Origin: Mycobacterium celatum
GTDB taxonomy: Bacteria; Actinomycetota; Actinomycetes; Mycobacteriales; Mycobacteriaceae
Length of the DNA stretch: 64,000 nucleotides
Assembly: GCF_002101595.1 (NCBI RefSeq)
Contig: NZ_LQOM01000006.1
Location: 34,577 to 98,576, forward strand
Direction of reading: 5' to 3'
Made by a program: the position numbers and the translations under genes. This document shows, in pieces, positions 1-8,486 of this stretch; the stretch's first letter is position 1, and every line of letters begins with the position of its first letter. The notes beneath the pieces are model-generated. The model was given only the letters and a program-made list of their open reading frames with translations. It did no database searches and was not told the DNA's origin.

Positions 1-836
1 CCTACTGGGTGTGCGCGTTCTACCTGGTGTTGCTGGCGATCGTCGGCATCGCGGCGGCGCTGTTCATGGACAACCTCGATCACCGCATCGAGGTGGGCCA
101 CATCGGTTCGATTCTGCGCGAGCCCCACACCTGGGTGATCTCGCTTCTCTACATCGGCACATTCGGCTCGTTCATCGGGTTCTCCTTTGCCTTCGGCCGC
201 GTGCTCTACATCAACTTCCTGACCACCGGCCAGACCGCCGCCCAGGCCTCACTGCATGTCGCGCAGATCGCGTTCCTGGGGCCGCTGCTGGGGTCGCTGT
301 CCCGCATCTACGGCGGCAGGATGGCGGACCGGATCGGCGGCGGCCGCATCACGCTGGCAGTCTTTGGCGGCATGATCCTGGCGTCCGGGCTGCTGGTCGC
401 CATCAGCACGTACGACGAGCACACCGGCTACGCGACGAGCACCGCTGCGCTGGTTGGGTACGTCGTCGGCTTTATCGCCCTGTTCATCCTGTCCGGCATC
501 GGCAACGGGTCGGTGTTCAAGATGATCCCGTCGATCTTCGAGGCCCGCAGTCGTACGTTGAACGGCAGCGAGGCCGAGCGCCGCCACTGGGCGCGGGACA
601 TGTCGGGGGCCCTGATCGGCTTCGCCGGCGCGGTGGGCGCGTTCGGCGGCGTGGCGATCAACCTGGCGCTGCGCCAGTCGTATGCGAGCACCGGCGAAGA
701 GACAGCTGCGTTCTGGGTCTTCTTGGCGTTCTACGTCGCGGCGTCGGTGCTGACGTGGGCGATGTATGTGCGCCCGCCCGTGTCGGCGCGCGGCGTGGCC
801 GGCGGAGAGGTCGAACCGACGCACGCCCGGGTGTGA
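1..836 (+). CDS. narK3: NarK-type nitrate/nitrite transporter, C-terminal part
   Basis: The frame is open from the left edge of the window, so the N-terminal part lies outside. About 277 residues are visible, with several hydrophobic membrane spans typical of the major facilitator superfamily. The motif GNGSVFKMIP matches the second nitrate signature of NarK proteins, and RIYGGRMADRIGG is an MFS-type cytoplasmic loop. The family moves nitrate in and/or nitrite out across the inner membrane. It is followed by siroheme-related genes and by nirDB, matching the Rv0261c (narK3) position of M. tuberculosis. The family call is solid; the exact paralog number is inferred from synteny. Confidence 0.9.
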   Translation, partial: YWVCAFYLVLLAIVGIAAALFMDNLDHRIEVGHIGSILREPHTWVISLLYIGTFGSFIGFSFAFGRVLYINFLTTGQTAAQASLHVAQIAFLGPLLGSLSRIYGGRMADRIGGGRITLAVFGGMILASGLLVAISTYDEHTGYATSTAALVGYVVGFIALFILSGIGNGSVFKMIPSIFEARSRTLNGSEAERRHWARDMSGALIGFAGAVGAFGGVAINLALRQSYASTGEETAAFWVFLAFYVAASVLTWAMYVRPPVSARGVAGGEVEPTHARV

Positions 837-923
837 GCGACGCCGCCCGGGTGTGACGACCGGGCAACTCGTCGGAAATTGCGAGGTAACGCAGCGGCAA
901 TCTCCCGGGCTTACATACTTCAT

Positions 924-2066
924 ATGGGTCAACCGGACTCGCCACCCCTTGCCGGCTACCGGGTGGCGGTCACCTCCGCGCACCGCGCCGACGAGCTGTG
1001 CGCGCTGCTGCGCCGGCACGGAGCCACCGTATGTAGTGCCCCGGCCATCACCAAAGTCGCACTGCCCGACGACGACGAACTGCACCGCCACACCGAAGCG
1101 CTGATCGCCCGTCCGCCGGACATTCTGGTGGTGACAACCGGTATCGGATTTCGGGGCTGGGTCGCCGCCGCCGACGGGTGGGGGTTGGTGAACCCGTTGA
1201 TCGCCGCACTGGGCAGCGCCCGGATCGTCTCGCGTGGACCCAAGGCGACCGGCGCGCTGCGCGCCGCCACGTTGCTCGAGGAGTGGAGCCCGGAGTCCGA
1301 ATCATCCCGCGAGGTACTGCATTACCTGCTCGAGTCCGGCGTGCATGGGCGGCGCGTCGCGTTGCAGCTGCACGGTGCCAGCCAGGACTGGGATCCGTTC
1401 CCGGAATTCGCCGACGAGCTGCGCGCCGCAGGCGCCGAGGTGGTGCCGATCCGCGTATACCGATGGAAGTCGGCACCGAGCAGAGAATTCGACCAACTGG
1501 TCGCCCAGATCGCCCAGCGCCAAGTGGACGCCGTCAGTTTCACATCCGCACCCGCGGTGGCAGCCACCCTGCAGCGTGGCCGCGAGCTGGGGATGGGCGA
1601 GGCGCTACTGGCCGCAATGCGCACCGAGGTGCGCGCGATGTGCGTCGGGCCGGTGACGGCTCAACCGCTGGTCCGGTTGGGCATTCCGACGTCGTCGCCG
1701 CAGCGGATGCGGTTGGGCGCGCTGGCCCGTCATATCGCCGACGAGCTGCCGCGGCTGCGATCCCGCACGGTACAGGCGGCCGGGCATCTCATCGAGATCC
1801 GCGGTTCGTGTGTGGTGGTTGACGGCACCGTCAAGTCGCTGTCACCGGCCGGGATGGCGACGTTGCGGATTTTGGCCCAACGCCCGGGTGTGGTGGTGGC
1901 CCGCAGTGAGCTGCTGCGGGCCCTCCCAGGCAACGGCACAGACACCCACGCGGTCGACACCGCCGTGCTGCGGCTGCGAACGGCCTTGGGCGACAAGAGC
2001 ATTGTGGCAACCGTGGTCAAGCGCGGTTACCGGTTGGCGGTCGACGAAGAGTCGGGTGTGGCGTGA
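924..2066 (+). CDS. Uroporphyrinogen-III synthase (HemD) fused to a winged-helix DNA-binding domain
   Basis: This 380-residue protein has two parts. Residues about 1-260 form a HemD-like domain, which closes hydroxymethylbilane to uroporphyrinogen III, the precursor of siroheme. The last ~90 residues form an OmpR-type winged helix containing VVARSELLRAL and ending in VVKRGYRLAV. I chose ATG 924 rather than the upstream in-frame TTG 879 because the conserved protein begins MGQPDSPPLAGYRVAV. The stop overlaps the GTG of the next gene (GTGA), so the two are coupled. It is the counterpart of Rv0260c. The domain pairing suggests a regulator of nitrite assimilation that keeps or has modified HemD activity; which one cannot be told from sequence alone. 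Confidence 0.88.
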   Translation: MGQPDSPPLAGYRVAVTSAHRADELCALLRRHGATVCSAPAITKVALPDDDELHRHTEALIARPPDILVVTTGIGFRGWVAAADGWGLVNPLIAALGSARIVSRGPKATGALRAATLLEEWSPESESSREVLHYLLESGVHGRRVALQLHGASQDWDPFPEFADELRAAGAEVVPIRVYRWKSAPSREFDQLVAQIAQRQVDAVSFTSAPAVAATLQRGRELGMGEALLAAMRTEVRAMCVGPVTAQPLVRLGIPTSSPQRMRLGALARHIADELPRLRSRTVQAAGHLIEIRGSCVVVDGTVKSLSPAGMATLRILAQRPGVVVARSELLRALPGNGTDTHAVDTAVLRLRTALGDKSIVATVVKRGYRLAVDEESGVA

Positions 2067-2752
2067 GCCTGATCTTGGTGGCGCACGGCACCCGCAGACC
2101 CGAGGGAATCGTTATGATCGGCGACCTCGCCGAGCAGGTCAGCGCGCTGCTGAACCACCCCGTGCACGTGGGTTTCGTCGACGTGCTGGGCCCCACGCCC
2201 AGCGAAATACTGTCCGACGCAACGGTCGCGGCTGAACCGGCGGTCGTGGTGCCGGCGTTCTTGTCCCGCGGATATCACGTTCGCACCGACCTGCCCGCGC
2301 ACGTCGCCGCCAGCTGCCATCCCGATGTCACGGTCGCACCGGCGCTGGGGCCCAGCGCGCAACTTGCGCGGATCGTCGTCCGTCAGATGCGCGAATCTGG
2401 TTGGTGCCCAGGTGATTCCGTCGTCCTGGCCTCCGCCGGAACATCGGATAAGCCAGCGCGTGCCGATTTGCGTACCACCGCGTTACTGCTGTCCGCGCTC
2501 ACGGGATCGCCGGTCGAGTTGGCGTTCGCGGCCACCGGCGAACCCAGCGTGGCCGAGGCGGTCGCGCAGGCGCACAGCAGATCCGCCGGCCGGGTTGTGG
2601 TGGCGTCGTATCTACTTGCCGAGGGTTTGTTCCAGGAGCGGTTACGCAACTCCGGCGCCGACATCGTCAGCCGACCGCTCGGCGCTCACCCGGCTCTGGC
2701 GCGGCTGATCGCCGGCCGGTTTCAGGCCGCCCGCGCGTGCGTGCCGGTGTGA
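2063..2752 (+). CDS. Sirohydrochlorin chelatase (CbiX/SirB-like)
   Basis: The 229-residue protein begins with the chelatase hallmark LILVAHGTRRP, whose His sits in the metal-binding site, and carries two related CbiX-like halves. The family inserts Fe2+ or Co2+ into sirohydrochlorin; beside nirBD the iron reaction giving siroheme is the likelier role. The GTG start overlaps the TGA of the HemD fusion gene. Its 3' end overlaps the convergent nirD gene by about 31 bp, so there is no room for the cobU-cobQ1-PPE2 block found here in M. tuberculosis. It corresponds to Rv0259c. Confidence 0.85.
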   Translation: MSLILVAHGTRRPEGIVMIGDLAEQVSALLNHPVHVGFVDVLGPTPSEILSDATVAAEPAVVVPAFLSRGYHVRTDLPAHVAASCHPDVTVAPALGPSAQLARIVVRQMRESGWCPGDSVVLASAGTSDKPARADLRTTALLLSALTGSPVELAFAATGEPSVAEAVAQAHSRSAGRVVVASYLLAEGLFQERLRNSGADIVSRPLGAHPALARLIAGRFQAARACVPV

Positions 2753-3102
2753 CCGTACCGGCCCACCTGCACGATCCCGTCGATCACCCGCGTCGGATAG
2801 ACGGGCACGGCCACAGCGGGGTCGTCGAGGCAGCGACCGTCATCGAAGGCGAAGGCCTGCTTGGCGATCGGTGACTGAACCACCGGTCGCCCGCCGCGAT
2901 CACCCACGATGCCGCGGGACATCACCGCGGCGCCCGAGAACGGGTCGATGTTGCCCAGCGCATGCAGCGAGCCGTCGGAGAGACGGAACAGCGCCGCCTG
3001 CGATCCGTCGTCGAGCAGCACGCCGACACCGCGGCCGGGGATGAGGTAGTCGTAGGCGCACGCCGCGGTCCAGGTCTTGGTCATGTCATCGAGCAGCGTC
3101 AT
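2722..3102 (-). CDS. nirD: Nitrite reductase [NAD(P)H] small subunit
   Basis: This 126-residue Rieske-fold protein has the family length (M. tuberculosis NirD is about 118 residues). It keeps the conserved core around GNIDPFSGAAVMSRG and the SPIAKQAF segment, and lacks the Cys/His cluster ligands, as expected for NirD. It partners NirB in the cytosolic six-electron reduction of nitrite to ammonium. The ATG at 3102 is preceded by AAGGAGAT and lies 25 bp after the nirB stop, so nirBD form one operon. Confidence 0.93.
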   Translation of the reverse strand: MTLLDDMTKTWTAACAYDYLIPGRGVGVLLDDGSQAALFRLSDGSLHALGNIDPFSGAAVMSRGIVGDRGGRPVVQSPIAKQAFAFDDGRCLDDPAVAVPVYPTRVIDGIVQVGRYGHTGTHARAA

Positions 3103-3127
3103 GAGATCTCCTTGGTGTCGTGCACTT

Positions 3128-5701
3128 TCACGCCGGCATCGTCGGCATACCGATGGGAACGGGCGCGGGCCTCTTGCGGCCGTTGTATTCCGTGAAGGTC
3201 ACCGTCGAGTCGACGGCGTCGGGCGCGTTGACGAAGGACACGAACCGCGACAGTTTGTCCGGATCCTCCAGCACGCCTTTCCATTCGCATTTGTAGTTCG
3301 CCACATGCCGCTCCATCGCGGCCTCCAGCTCCTCGGCCAGGCCCAGCGAATCGTGGCAGACCACGTCGCGCACGTGATCCAAACCGCCCTCGAGTGATTC
3401 GATCCACGGCGCTGTGCGCTGCAACCGGTCGGCGGTGCGGATGTAGAACATCAGGAACCGGTCGATGTAGCGGACCAGCGTTTCCTCGTCGAGATCGCTG
3501 GCCAGCAGCTGCGCATGCTTGGGCGTCATCCCGCCGTTGCCGCCGACGTAGAGGTTCCAGCCTTTTTCGGTGGCGATCACGCCGACGTCCTTGGCGCGCG
3601 CCTCGGCACATTCCCGCGCGCAGCCCGACACACCCATCTTGATCTTGTGCGGTGCGCGCAGGCCGCGGTAGCGCAGTTCCAGATCGATGGCCAGCTGCAC
3701 CGAATCCTGTTGTCCGTAGCGGCACCAGTCGCTGCCCACGCAGCTCTTGACCGTGCGCAACGCCTTGCCGTAGGCGTGCCCGGATTCCATACCGGCGTCG
3801 ACCAGCCGCTTCCAGATGGCCGGCAGTTGGTCGACCCGCGCGCCGAACAGGTCGATGCGCTGGCCGCCGGTGATCTTGGTGTACAAGCCGAAGTCCTGGG
3901 CGATCTGGCCGATCAGGATGAGGTGCTCGGGTTTGATGTCGCCGCCGGGAACTCGCGGCACCACCGAGTAGCTGCCGTTGCGCTGGATGTTGGCCAGGAA
4001 GTGGTCGTTGGAGTCCTGCAGCGCCGCCTGCTCGCCGTCGAGGATGTGCTCGGAGCCGGTGGACGCCAGGATGGAGGCGACGACGGGTTTGCAGATGTCG
4101 CAACCCATTCCGGTGCCGAAGCGCTCCAGCAGCCCAGAGAACGTGCGGATCGAGGTGGCGCTGATGATCTCGAAAAGCTCGGCGCGGGACTGGCTGAAGT
4201 GCTCGCAAAGCGCCTTGGACTGCTCGACGCCCTCGGCCTCGAGCAGCTGCTTGAGCAGCGGAACGCAGGAACCGCACGACGTCCCTGCCTTGGTGCAGGA
4301 TTTCAGGCTCGGCACATCGGTGCAGCCGGCCGCGATGGCGTCGCACAAGTCGCCCTTGGTGACGTTGTTGCACGAACAGATCTGCGCCGAACCGGGCAGC
4401 GCACCCACTCCCAAAGCCGCTGCGCCGCTGTCGGATTGGGCCGGCGAGATCAGCGCCAGCGGGTCGCCGGGCAGTTCCTCGCCGACCATCGGCCGCAGCA
4501 TGCCGTATGCGGACGCGTCGCCGACCAGGATGCCGCCGAGCAGTGTCTTGGTGTCGTCGGAAAGCACCAGCTTGGCGTAGGTCTGGTTCACCGCGTCGTT
4601 GACGACGACCTCGAGGCAGTTCTCCGTCGTGCCCATCGCGTCGCCGAAGCTGGCGACGTCGACGCCGAGCAGCTTGAGCTTGGTCGACATGTCGGGCTCG
4701 GGAAATTCGGCCGCGCCGTCCAGCAGTCGATCGGCGACCACCTCGGCGGAGGTGTATCCCGGCCCGACCAGGCCGTAGCAGCGACCCTCGATGGCTGCTA
4801 CCTCGCCGATCGCGTAGATGTTGAAATCGCTTGTCCGGCATGACAAATCGGTGAGCACGCCGCCGCGCTCGGCGATCGCCAGCCGCGCCGCGGAGGCCAG
4901 CTCGTCACGCGGCCGGACGCCGGCGGCAAAGATCACCAGGCCGGCGTCGATAGCCTGGCAGTCCGACAGGTGTACCCGCAGCGATCGCCACCCGTCCAGG
5001 TGCTCGAACGATTCGATCCAGTCGGTTTTCACGTCGAGATGCACCGAGATGCCGAGGTCGGCGATCATGCGGCCCAACAGCGCCCCGCCCGCCTCGTCGA
5101 GCTGCTGGACCATCAGTCGCGGCGCCAACTCCACGATGTGGGTCTGCAGTCCGAATCCGCGCAGCGCGTTGGCGGCCTCCAGCCCCAGCAGGCCACCGCC
5201 GACCACGACCGCGGTCTTGGTGTGGCCCGCGTCGAGCGTGCGCTGGGCATCGGCGCGAATGGCGTCGAGGTCGTCGAGAGTGCGGTAGACGTGGCAACCG
5301 GGCAGGTCGTGGCCGGGAACCGGGGGAACAAACGCATACGACCCGGTCGCCAGTACCAGCTTGTCGTAGCCGAACTCTTCACCGGTGCTGGTGACCACCT
5401 TCCTGGCTGCCCGGTCGATATCGACGACCCGGGAGTTCAGCAGCAGCCTGACGCGCTCGTCACCGGCGTAGTCGTTGCCGGGCAGGGCAAGCTGCCGGCG
5501 TTCCCAGTGCTCGGTGTAACCGGTGAGACCCACTCGGTCATACGCGGCGTCGGATTCCTCGGCCAGCACAGTGATTCGCCACAAGCCCTCGGTGTCGCGG
5601 GCGCGAAGCGCCTCGACGAATCGGTGCCCCACCATGCCATGCCCGACCACGACGACATCGCGAATATTGCCGTCGTCACAGCGATTTCGGGCTGAAGCCA
5701 T
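3128..5701 (-). CDS. nirB: Nitrite reductase [NAD(P)H] large subunit, siroheme flavoprotein
   Basis: The 857-residue protein has the full NirB layout. An N-terminal FAD/NADH reductase starts at VVVGHGMVGHRF. A BFD-like [2Fe-2S] module follows at about 430-490 (CSCNNVTKGDLC, then CTKAGTSCGSC). The C-terminal siroheme-[4Fe-4S] half carries the four cluster cysteines in CVGSDWC and GCAREC. It reduces nitrite to ammonium for assimilation. The gene diverges from hsp20, sharing a 202-bp upstream region. I saw no clear GlnR box there. Confidence 0.96.
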   Translation of the reverse strand: MASARNRCDDGNIRDVVVVGHGMVGHRFVEALRARDTEGLWRITVLAEESDAAYDRVGLTGYTEHWERRQLALPGNDYAGDERVRLLLNSRVVDIDRAARKVVTSTGEEFGYDKLVLATGSYAFVPPVPGHDLPGCHVYRTLDDLDAIRADAQRTLDAGHTKTAVVVGGGLLGLEAANALRGFGLQTHIVELAPRLMVQQLDEAGGALLGRMIADLGISVHLDVKTDWIESFEHLDGWRSLRVHLSDCQAIDAGLVIFAAGVRPRDELASAARLAIAERGGVLTDLSCRTSDFNIYAIGEVAAIEGRCYGLVGPGYTSAEVVADRLLDGAAEFPEPDMSTKLKLLGVDVASFGDAMGTTENCLEVVVNDAVNQTYAKLVLSDDTKTLLGGILVGDASAYGMLRPMVGEELPGDPLALISPAQSDSGAAALGVGALPGSAQICSCNNVTKGDLCDAIAAGCTDVPSLKSCTKAGTSCGSCVPLLKQLLEAEGVEQSKALCEHFSQSRAELFEIISATSIRTFSGLLERFGTGMGCDICKPVVASILASTGSEHILDGEQAALQDSNDHFLANIQRNGSYSVVPRVPGGDIKPEHLILIGQIAQDFGLYTKITGGQRIDLFGARVDQLPAIWKRLVDAGMESGHAYGKALRTVKSCVGSDWCRYGQQDSVQLAIDLELRYRGLRAPHKIKMGVSGCARECAEARAKDVGVIATEKGWNLYVGGNGGMTPKHAQLLASDLDEETLVRYIDRFLMFYIRTADRLQRTAPWIESLEGGLDHVRDVVCHDSLGLAEELEAAMERHVANYKCEWKGVLEDPDKLSRFVSFVNAPDAVDSTVTFTEYNGRKRPAPVPIGMPTMPA

Positions 5702-5823
5702 GGCCCGAGGCTATGGAAGCGATGTTGCCGATATGTTTCGTGAACTTGGCCGCGAGCTGTGAGACTGTTTCGCAAATCTCTCCGCCTTCGGCAGAACCGT
5801 TCGCTCCCGGCGAACGTCCAGGT

Positions 5824-5850
5824 GGAACTTAAGCGTGGGCGACTCATGTT
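5824..5850 (+). promoter_or_regulatory. HAIR-like HspR element overlapping a SigH/SigE-type promoter, upstream of hsp20
   Basis: CTTAAGC-N7-ACTCATG at 5828-5848 matches the HspR-associated inverted repeat CTTGAGT-N7-ACTCAAG at 11 of 14 arm positions with exact spacing. GGAAC at 5824-5828 with GTT at 5848-5850 resembles an extracytoplasmic-type -35/-10 pair of the SigH/SigE kind, although the spacing is slightly long. In M. tuberculosis the acr2 gene is controlled by HspR and by SigE/SigH. The hsp20 start lies 53 bp downstream. Confidence 0.6.
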
Positions 5851-5903
5851 TACTCCGATGACAGGCCGGCGCGGTGTCGGCCGGATCACGACGAGGAGGA
5901 CTC

Positions 5904-6341
5904 ATGAGCAACGTCACACTGTGGTCGCGACCCGCTTGGGACACCGAGCGGTGGGCGCGTGAATTTTTCGGCCCCGCAGCCGCGTCCGATTGGTTCAAGC
6001 CGCTCAATGGCTTCAGCCCCGCCGCGGAAATCGTCAAGGATGGGGACGACGCGGTGGTCCGCGTGGAGCTGCCGGGAGTGGACGTCGAGAAGGACGTCAA
6101 TGTCGAACTCGACCAGGGCCGGCTGGTGATCCACGGGGAGCGCCGCGACGAGCACGCCGAGAACAAGGATGGCCGCACGCTACGCGAGGTGCGCTACGGA
6201 TCGTTCCGCAGGTCATTCAAACTGCCGTCGCACATCACCAGCGAGGCGCTTTCGGCGTCCTACGACGCCGGCGTGCTGACCGTCCGGGTAGCCGGGGCTT
6301 ACTCCGGTACACAGGCGAAGCGCATCGCGATCACCAAGTAA
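5904..6341 (+). CDS. hsp: Hsp20-family small heat-shock protein (Acr2/HrpA type)
   Basis: The 145-residue protein contains an alpha-crystallin domain at about 40-135, with the conserved VELPGVDVEKDVNVEL and the C-terminal IXI-type anchor RIAITK. Small heat-shock proteins hold unfolding proteins in oligomers. ATG 5904 is preferred because GAGGAGG lies 8 bp upstream and the protein then starts MSNVTLWSRP, like the M. tuberculosis Rv0251c product. It is monocistronic and followed by a hairpin terminator. The upstream HAIR-like element suggests heat/HspR control. Confidence 0.93.
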   Translation: MSNVTLWSRPAWDTERWAREFFGPAAASDWFKPLNGFSPAAEIVKDGDDAVVRVELPGVDVEKDVNVELDQGRLVIHGERRDEHAENKDGRTLREVRYGSFRRSFKLPSHITSEALSASYDAGVLTVRVAGAYSGTQAKRIAITK

Positions 6342-6343
6342 CC

Positions 6344-6397
6344 AGCAGACGCGAAATCCCCCGCACGCACGGCGCGTCGGGGGATTTTGTGTCTGCT
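6344..6397. terminator. Strong bidirectional hairpin between hsp20 and the PEP-mutase gene
   Basis: Arms 6344-6363 and 6378-6397 pair over 20 positions (two G-U) around a 14-base loop, CACGCACGGCGCGT. No U-tract follows, as in the long-stem terminators described for mycobacteria. It sits between the stops of two convergent genes. The loop is almost identical to that of the hairpin at 14915-14964. Confidence 0.75.
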
Positions 6398-6402
6398 CGC
6401 GC

Positions 6403-7164
6403 TCAGGCCCAGCGGGCCAGGATCTCCTTGGCCCGGCTCGTCAGCGCGGCCTGCAGGAACGGGCCGAAACTGACGCGTCCGACACCCAGCAGGCCGAACG
6501 ACGCGGGGTCGTCCTGGTCGGGCGGTGCGATCGCGTTGACAGGCAGCGGCAGCTCAGAGGTCAAGCGCCGCAACGTATCCGGGTCATGGCGTCCCACCGG
6601 ATAGAGGACGTCCGCACCGGCGGCCGCGGCCTCTTTCAGCCGCGCCACCGCCCGCTCGACCCGGTCCGATTCGTCACCGTCCTTGCGCAAGAACAAATCC
6701 GTGCGGGCATTGATCACGACATGCACGCCGGCGGCGTCGGCGGCTGACCGCAAAGCACCGACGAATTCGGCGTGTTCACTCGGCGAGCGCAGCCGCTTGC
6801 CCTCGCTGTGCACGGTGTCTTCGATGTTGAGACCGACCGCGCCCACACCGAGCAGCCCGTCGATCAGCCGCGCGGCCGGCAGCCCGTAACCCGATTCGAT
6901 GTCCACCGACACCGGGACGTCCACCGCGGCGGTGATCTGTGCGACCCGGCCCAACAGGTCGTCGAACGACATGCCCTCGTTGTCGGGTTTACCAACCGAA
7001 TCGGCGACCGGGTGGCTGCCGACGGTCAGCGCGGCGAACCCGGCACCCGTCGCCAGCCGCGCCGACCAGGCGTCCCAGACCGTCGGCAGGATCACCGGGT
7101 CACCCGGCTGGTGCAGCGCCAGCAGCGCGGCTGCGCGGTCGGCGGGTGTGCTGTCTGCCGGCAT
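6403..7164 (-). CDS. Isocitrate lyase/PEP mutase superfamily protein
   Basis: This 253-residue TIM-barrel protein shows the superfamily motifs. PTVWDAWSARL lies near the N-terminus. SVDIESGYG carries an acidic Mg-binding position, and LNIEDTVHSEGKRL corresponds to the GxxIEDxxxxK/KRCGH region but lacks its lyase cysteine. Members cleave or mutate C-C or C-P bonds in small oxo-acids; the substrate here is unknown. I prefer ATG 7164 (GGAGGG upstream) over the in-frame GTG 7185. It is divergent from the Rv0250c-like gene. Confidence 0.8.
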   Translation of the reverse strand: MPADSTPADRAAALLALHQPGDPVILPTVWDAWSARLATGAGFAALTVGSHPVADSVGKPDNEGMSFDDLLGRVAQITAAVDVPVSVDIESGYGLPAARLIDGLLGVGAVGLNIEDTVHSEGKRLRSPSEHAEFVGALRSAADAAGVHVVINARTDLFLRKDGDESDRVERAVARLKEAAAAGADVLYPVGRHDPDTLRRLTSELPLPVNAIAPPDQDDPASFGLLGVGRVSFGPFLQAALTSRAKEILARWA

Positions 7165-7274
7165 CGATGCGGCCCTCCGTCGCACGGACGTGACCTACCT
7201 CACCTCCGCTGTGTGAGATGGATAGTATCGAGGTGAGTACTGTGATCCACGACACCATCAGCTCAGGAGATCCG

Positions 7275-7571
7275 TTGTCGAGCCCCACTGAATTAGCGGA
7301 ACTGCACAATCTCATCGGTGGTCTGCGGCGGTGCGTGACCTCGCTGAAGTCGCGCTACGGCGACGCTCCGGCGATGCGGCGCATCGTCAACGACGCCGAG
7401 CGGATCCTCAACGATGTCGAACTACTCGACATCGACGCCGGGGAACTGGAGTTGGCGCACGCCAGCATCCCGCACGCCGGTGAGAAGATCCCGATTCCCG
7501 ACACTGAATACGACGCCGAATTCTGGCGCGACGTCGACGACGAGGGTGTTGGCGGGCACAGCCGGCCCTGA
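7275..7571 (+). CDS. Conserved mycobacterial protein of unknown function (Rv0250c-like)
   Basis: The TTG at 7275 sits 5 bp after AGGAG and gives a 98-residue protein, the expected family length. In-frame ATG 7218 and GTG 7233 are longer alternatives. The product is acidic and mostly helical, with a conserved tail EYDAEFWRDVDDEGVGG. It has no membrane span or recognised catalytic motif. It lies 75 bp upstream of the succinate dehydrogenase operon, as in M. tuberculosis, which hints at co-expression with sdh. Function unknown. Confidence 0.75.
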   Translation: MSSPTELAELHNLIGGLRRCVTSLKSRYGDAPAMRRIVNDAERILNDVELLDIDAGELELAHASIPHAGEKIPIPDTEYDAEFWRDVDDEGVGGHSRP

Positions 7572-7646
7572 CCACCCCCGCGGTTCGGGTGCGCATGTGT
7601 GACTTAGTACCCTCCAACGAGCCCCACGCGAAGAGGATCACAGTTG

Positions 7647-8468
7647 ATGAGCGCACCTACCGCGAACCGTTCTGCCACCGGCGTCTTCTCGCCGACCCGC
7701 GCGCAGCTGTCGGAGCGCACGCTGCGAACCGACCGGTGGTGGATGCCGATCTTTTGGACAGATCTGGGTCTGTCGGTGTTCATCGTGTACGCGACGATCC
7801 GGGCTTTTTGGGGCAGCGCCTATTACGTCGAGGACTACCACTACCTGACGCCGTTCTACTCACCGTGCGTCAGTGCGTCTTGCGTGGAGGGAGCCCGGCA
7901 TTTCGGCACATGGGTCGGTGAACTGCCCTGGTTCATCCCAATGGCTTTCATCTCGCTGCCGTTCCTGCTGGCGTTCCGGCTGACGTGCTACTACTACCGC
8001 AAGGCTTACTACCGGACGGTGTGGCAGTCCCCGCCGGCATGCGCTGTGGCAGAACCACATTCGAAATACACCGGCGAGACGCGGCTTCCGCTGATCATGC
8101 AGAACGTGCACCGTTACTTCTTTTACGTGGCATGCGTCATCTCGCTGATCAACACCTATGACGCCATCAAGGCGTTTCACTCGCCGAGCGGTTTCGGCAT
8201 CGGACTGGGCAACGTCATCCTCACGGGCAATGTGATCCTGCTGTGGATCTACACCCTGTCCTGCCATTCGTGCCGCCACGTCACCGGTGGGCGGCTCAAG
8301 CACTTCTCGAAACATCCGGTGCGCTACTGGCTCTGGACGCAGGTCAGCGTGATCAACACCAAGCACATGCAGTGGGCCTGGATCACATTGGGCACCCTGA
8401 TCCTGACCGACTGCTACGTCATGCTGGTTTCCAGCGGCGTCATCTCCGACTTGAGATTCATTGGCTGA
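7647..8468 (+). CDS. Succinate dehydrogenase 1 membrane anchor subunit
   Basis: The 273-residue protein has about five hydrophobic spans, with paired His residues in QNVHRYFFY and SCHSCRHVTGG that are plausible heme ligands. It is first in the anchor-flavoprotein-iron-sulfur order and equals Rv0249c in size and position. It anchors the enzyme to the membrane and passes electrons to menaquinone. ATG 7647 follows AAGAGGA; the TTG just before it is unlikely to be used. Confidence 0.88.
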   Translation: MSAPTANRSATGVFSPTRAQLSERTLRTDRWWMPIFWTDLGLSVFIVYATIRAFWGSAYYVEDYHYLTPFYSPCVSASCVEGARHFGTWVGELPWFIPMAFISLPFLLAFRLTCYYYRKAYYRTVWQSPPACAVAEPHSKYTGETRLPLIMQNVHRYFFYVACVISLINTYDAIKAFHSPSGFGIGLGNVILTGNVILLWIYTLSCHSCRHVTGGRLKHFSKHPVRYWLWTQVSVINTKHMQWAWITLGTLILTDCYVMLVSSGVISDLRFIG

Positions 8469-8486
8469 CAAGACGAGTGAGGTTTC

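Noticed and set aside
3099..4841. 580-codon frame on the same strand as nirB but in another phase
   Set aside because: Arg-rich out-of-frame reading of nirB with no recognisable domain.
5702..5823. Possible GlnR box upstream of nirB
   Set aside because: Two GAAAC elements are present on the minus strand, but their spacing (about 32 bp) and the missing GTnAC partners do not fit the GlnR consensus.
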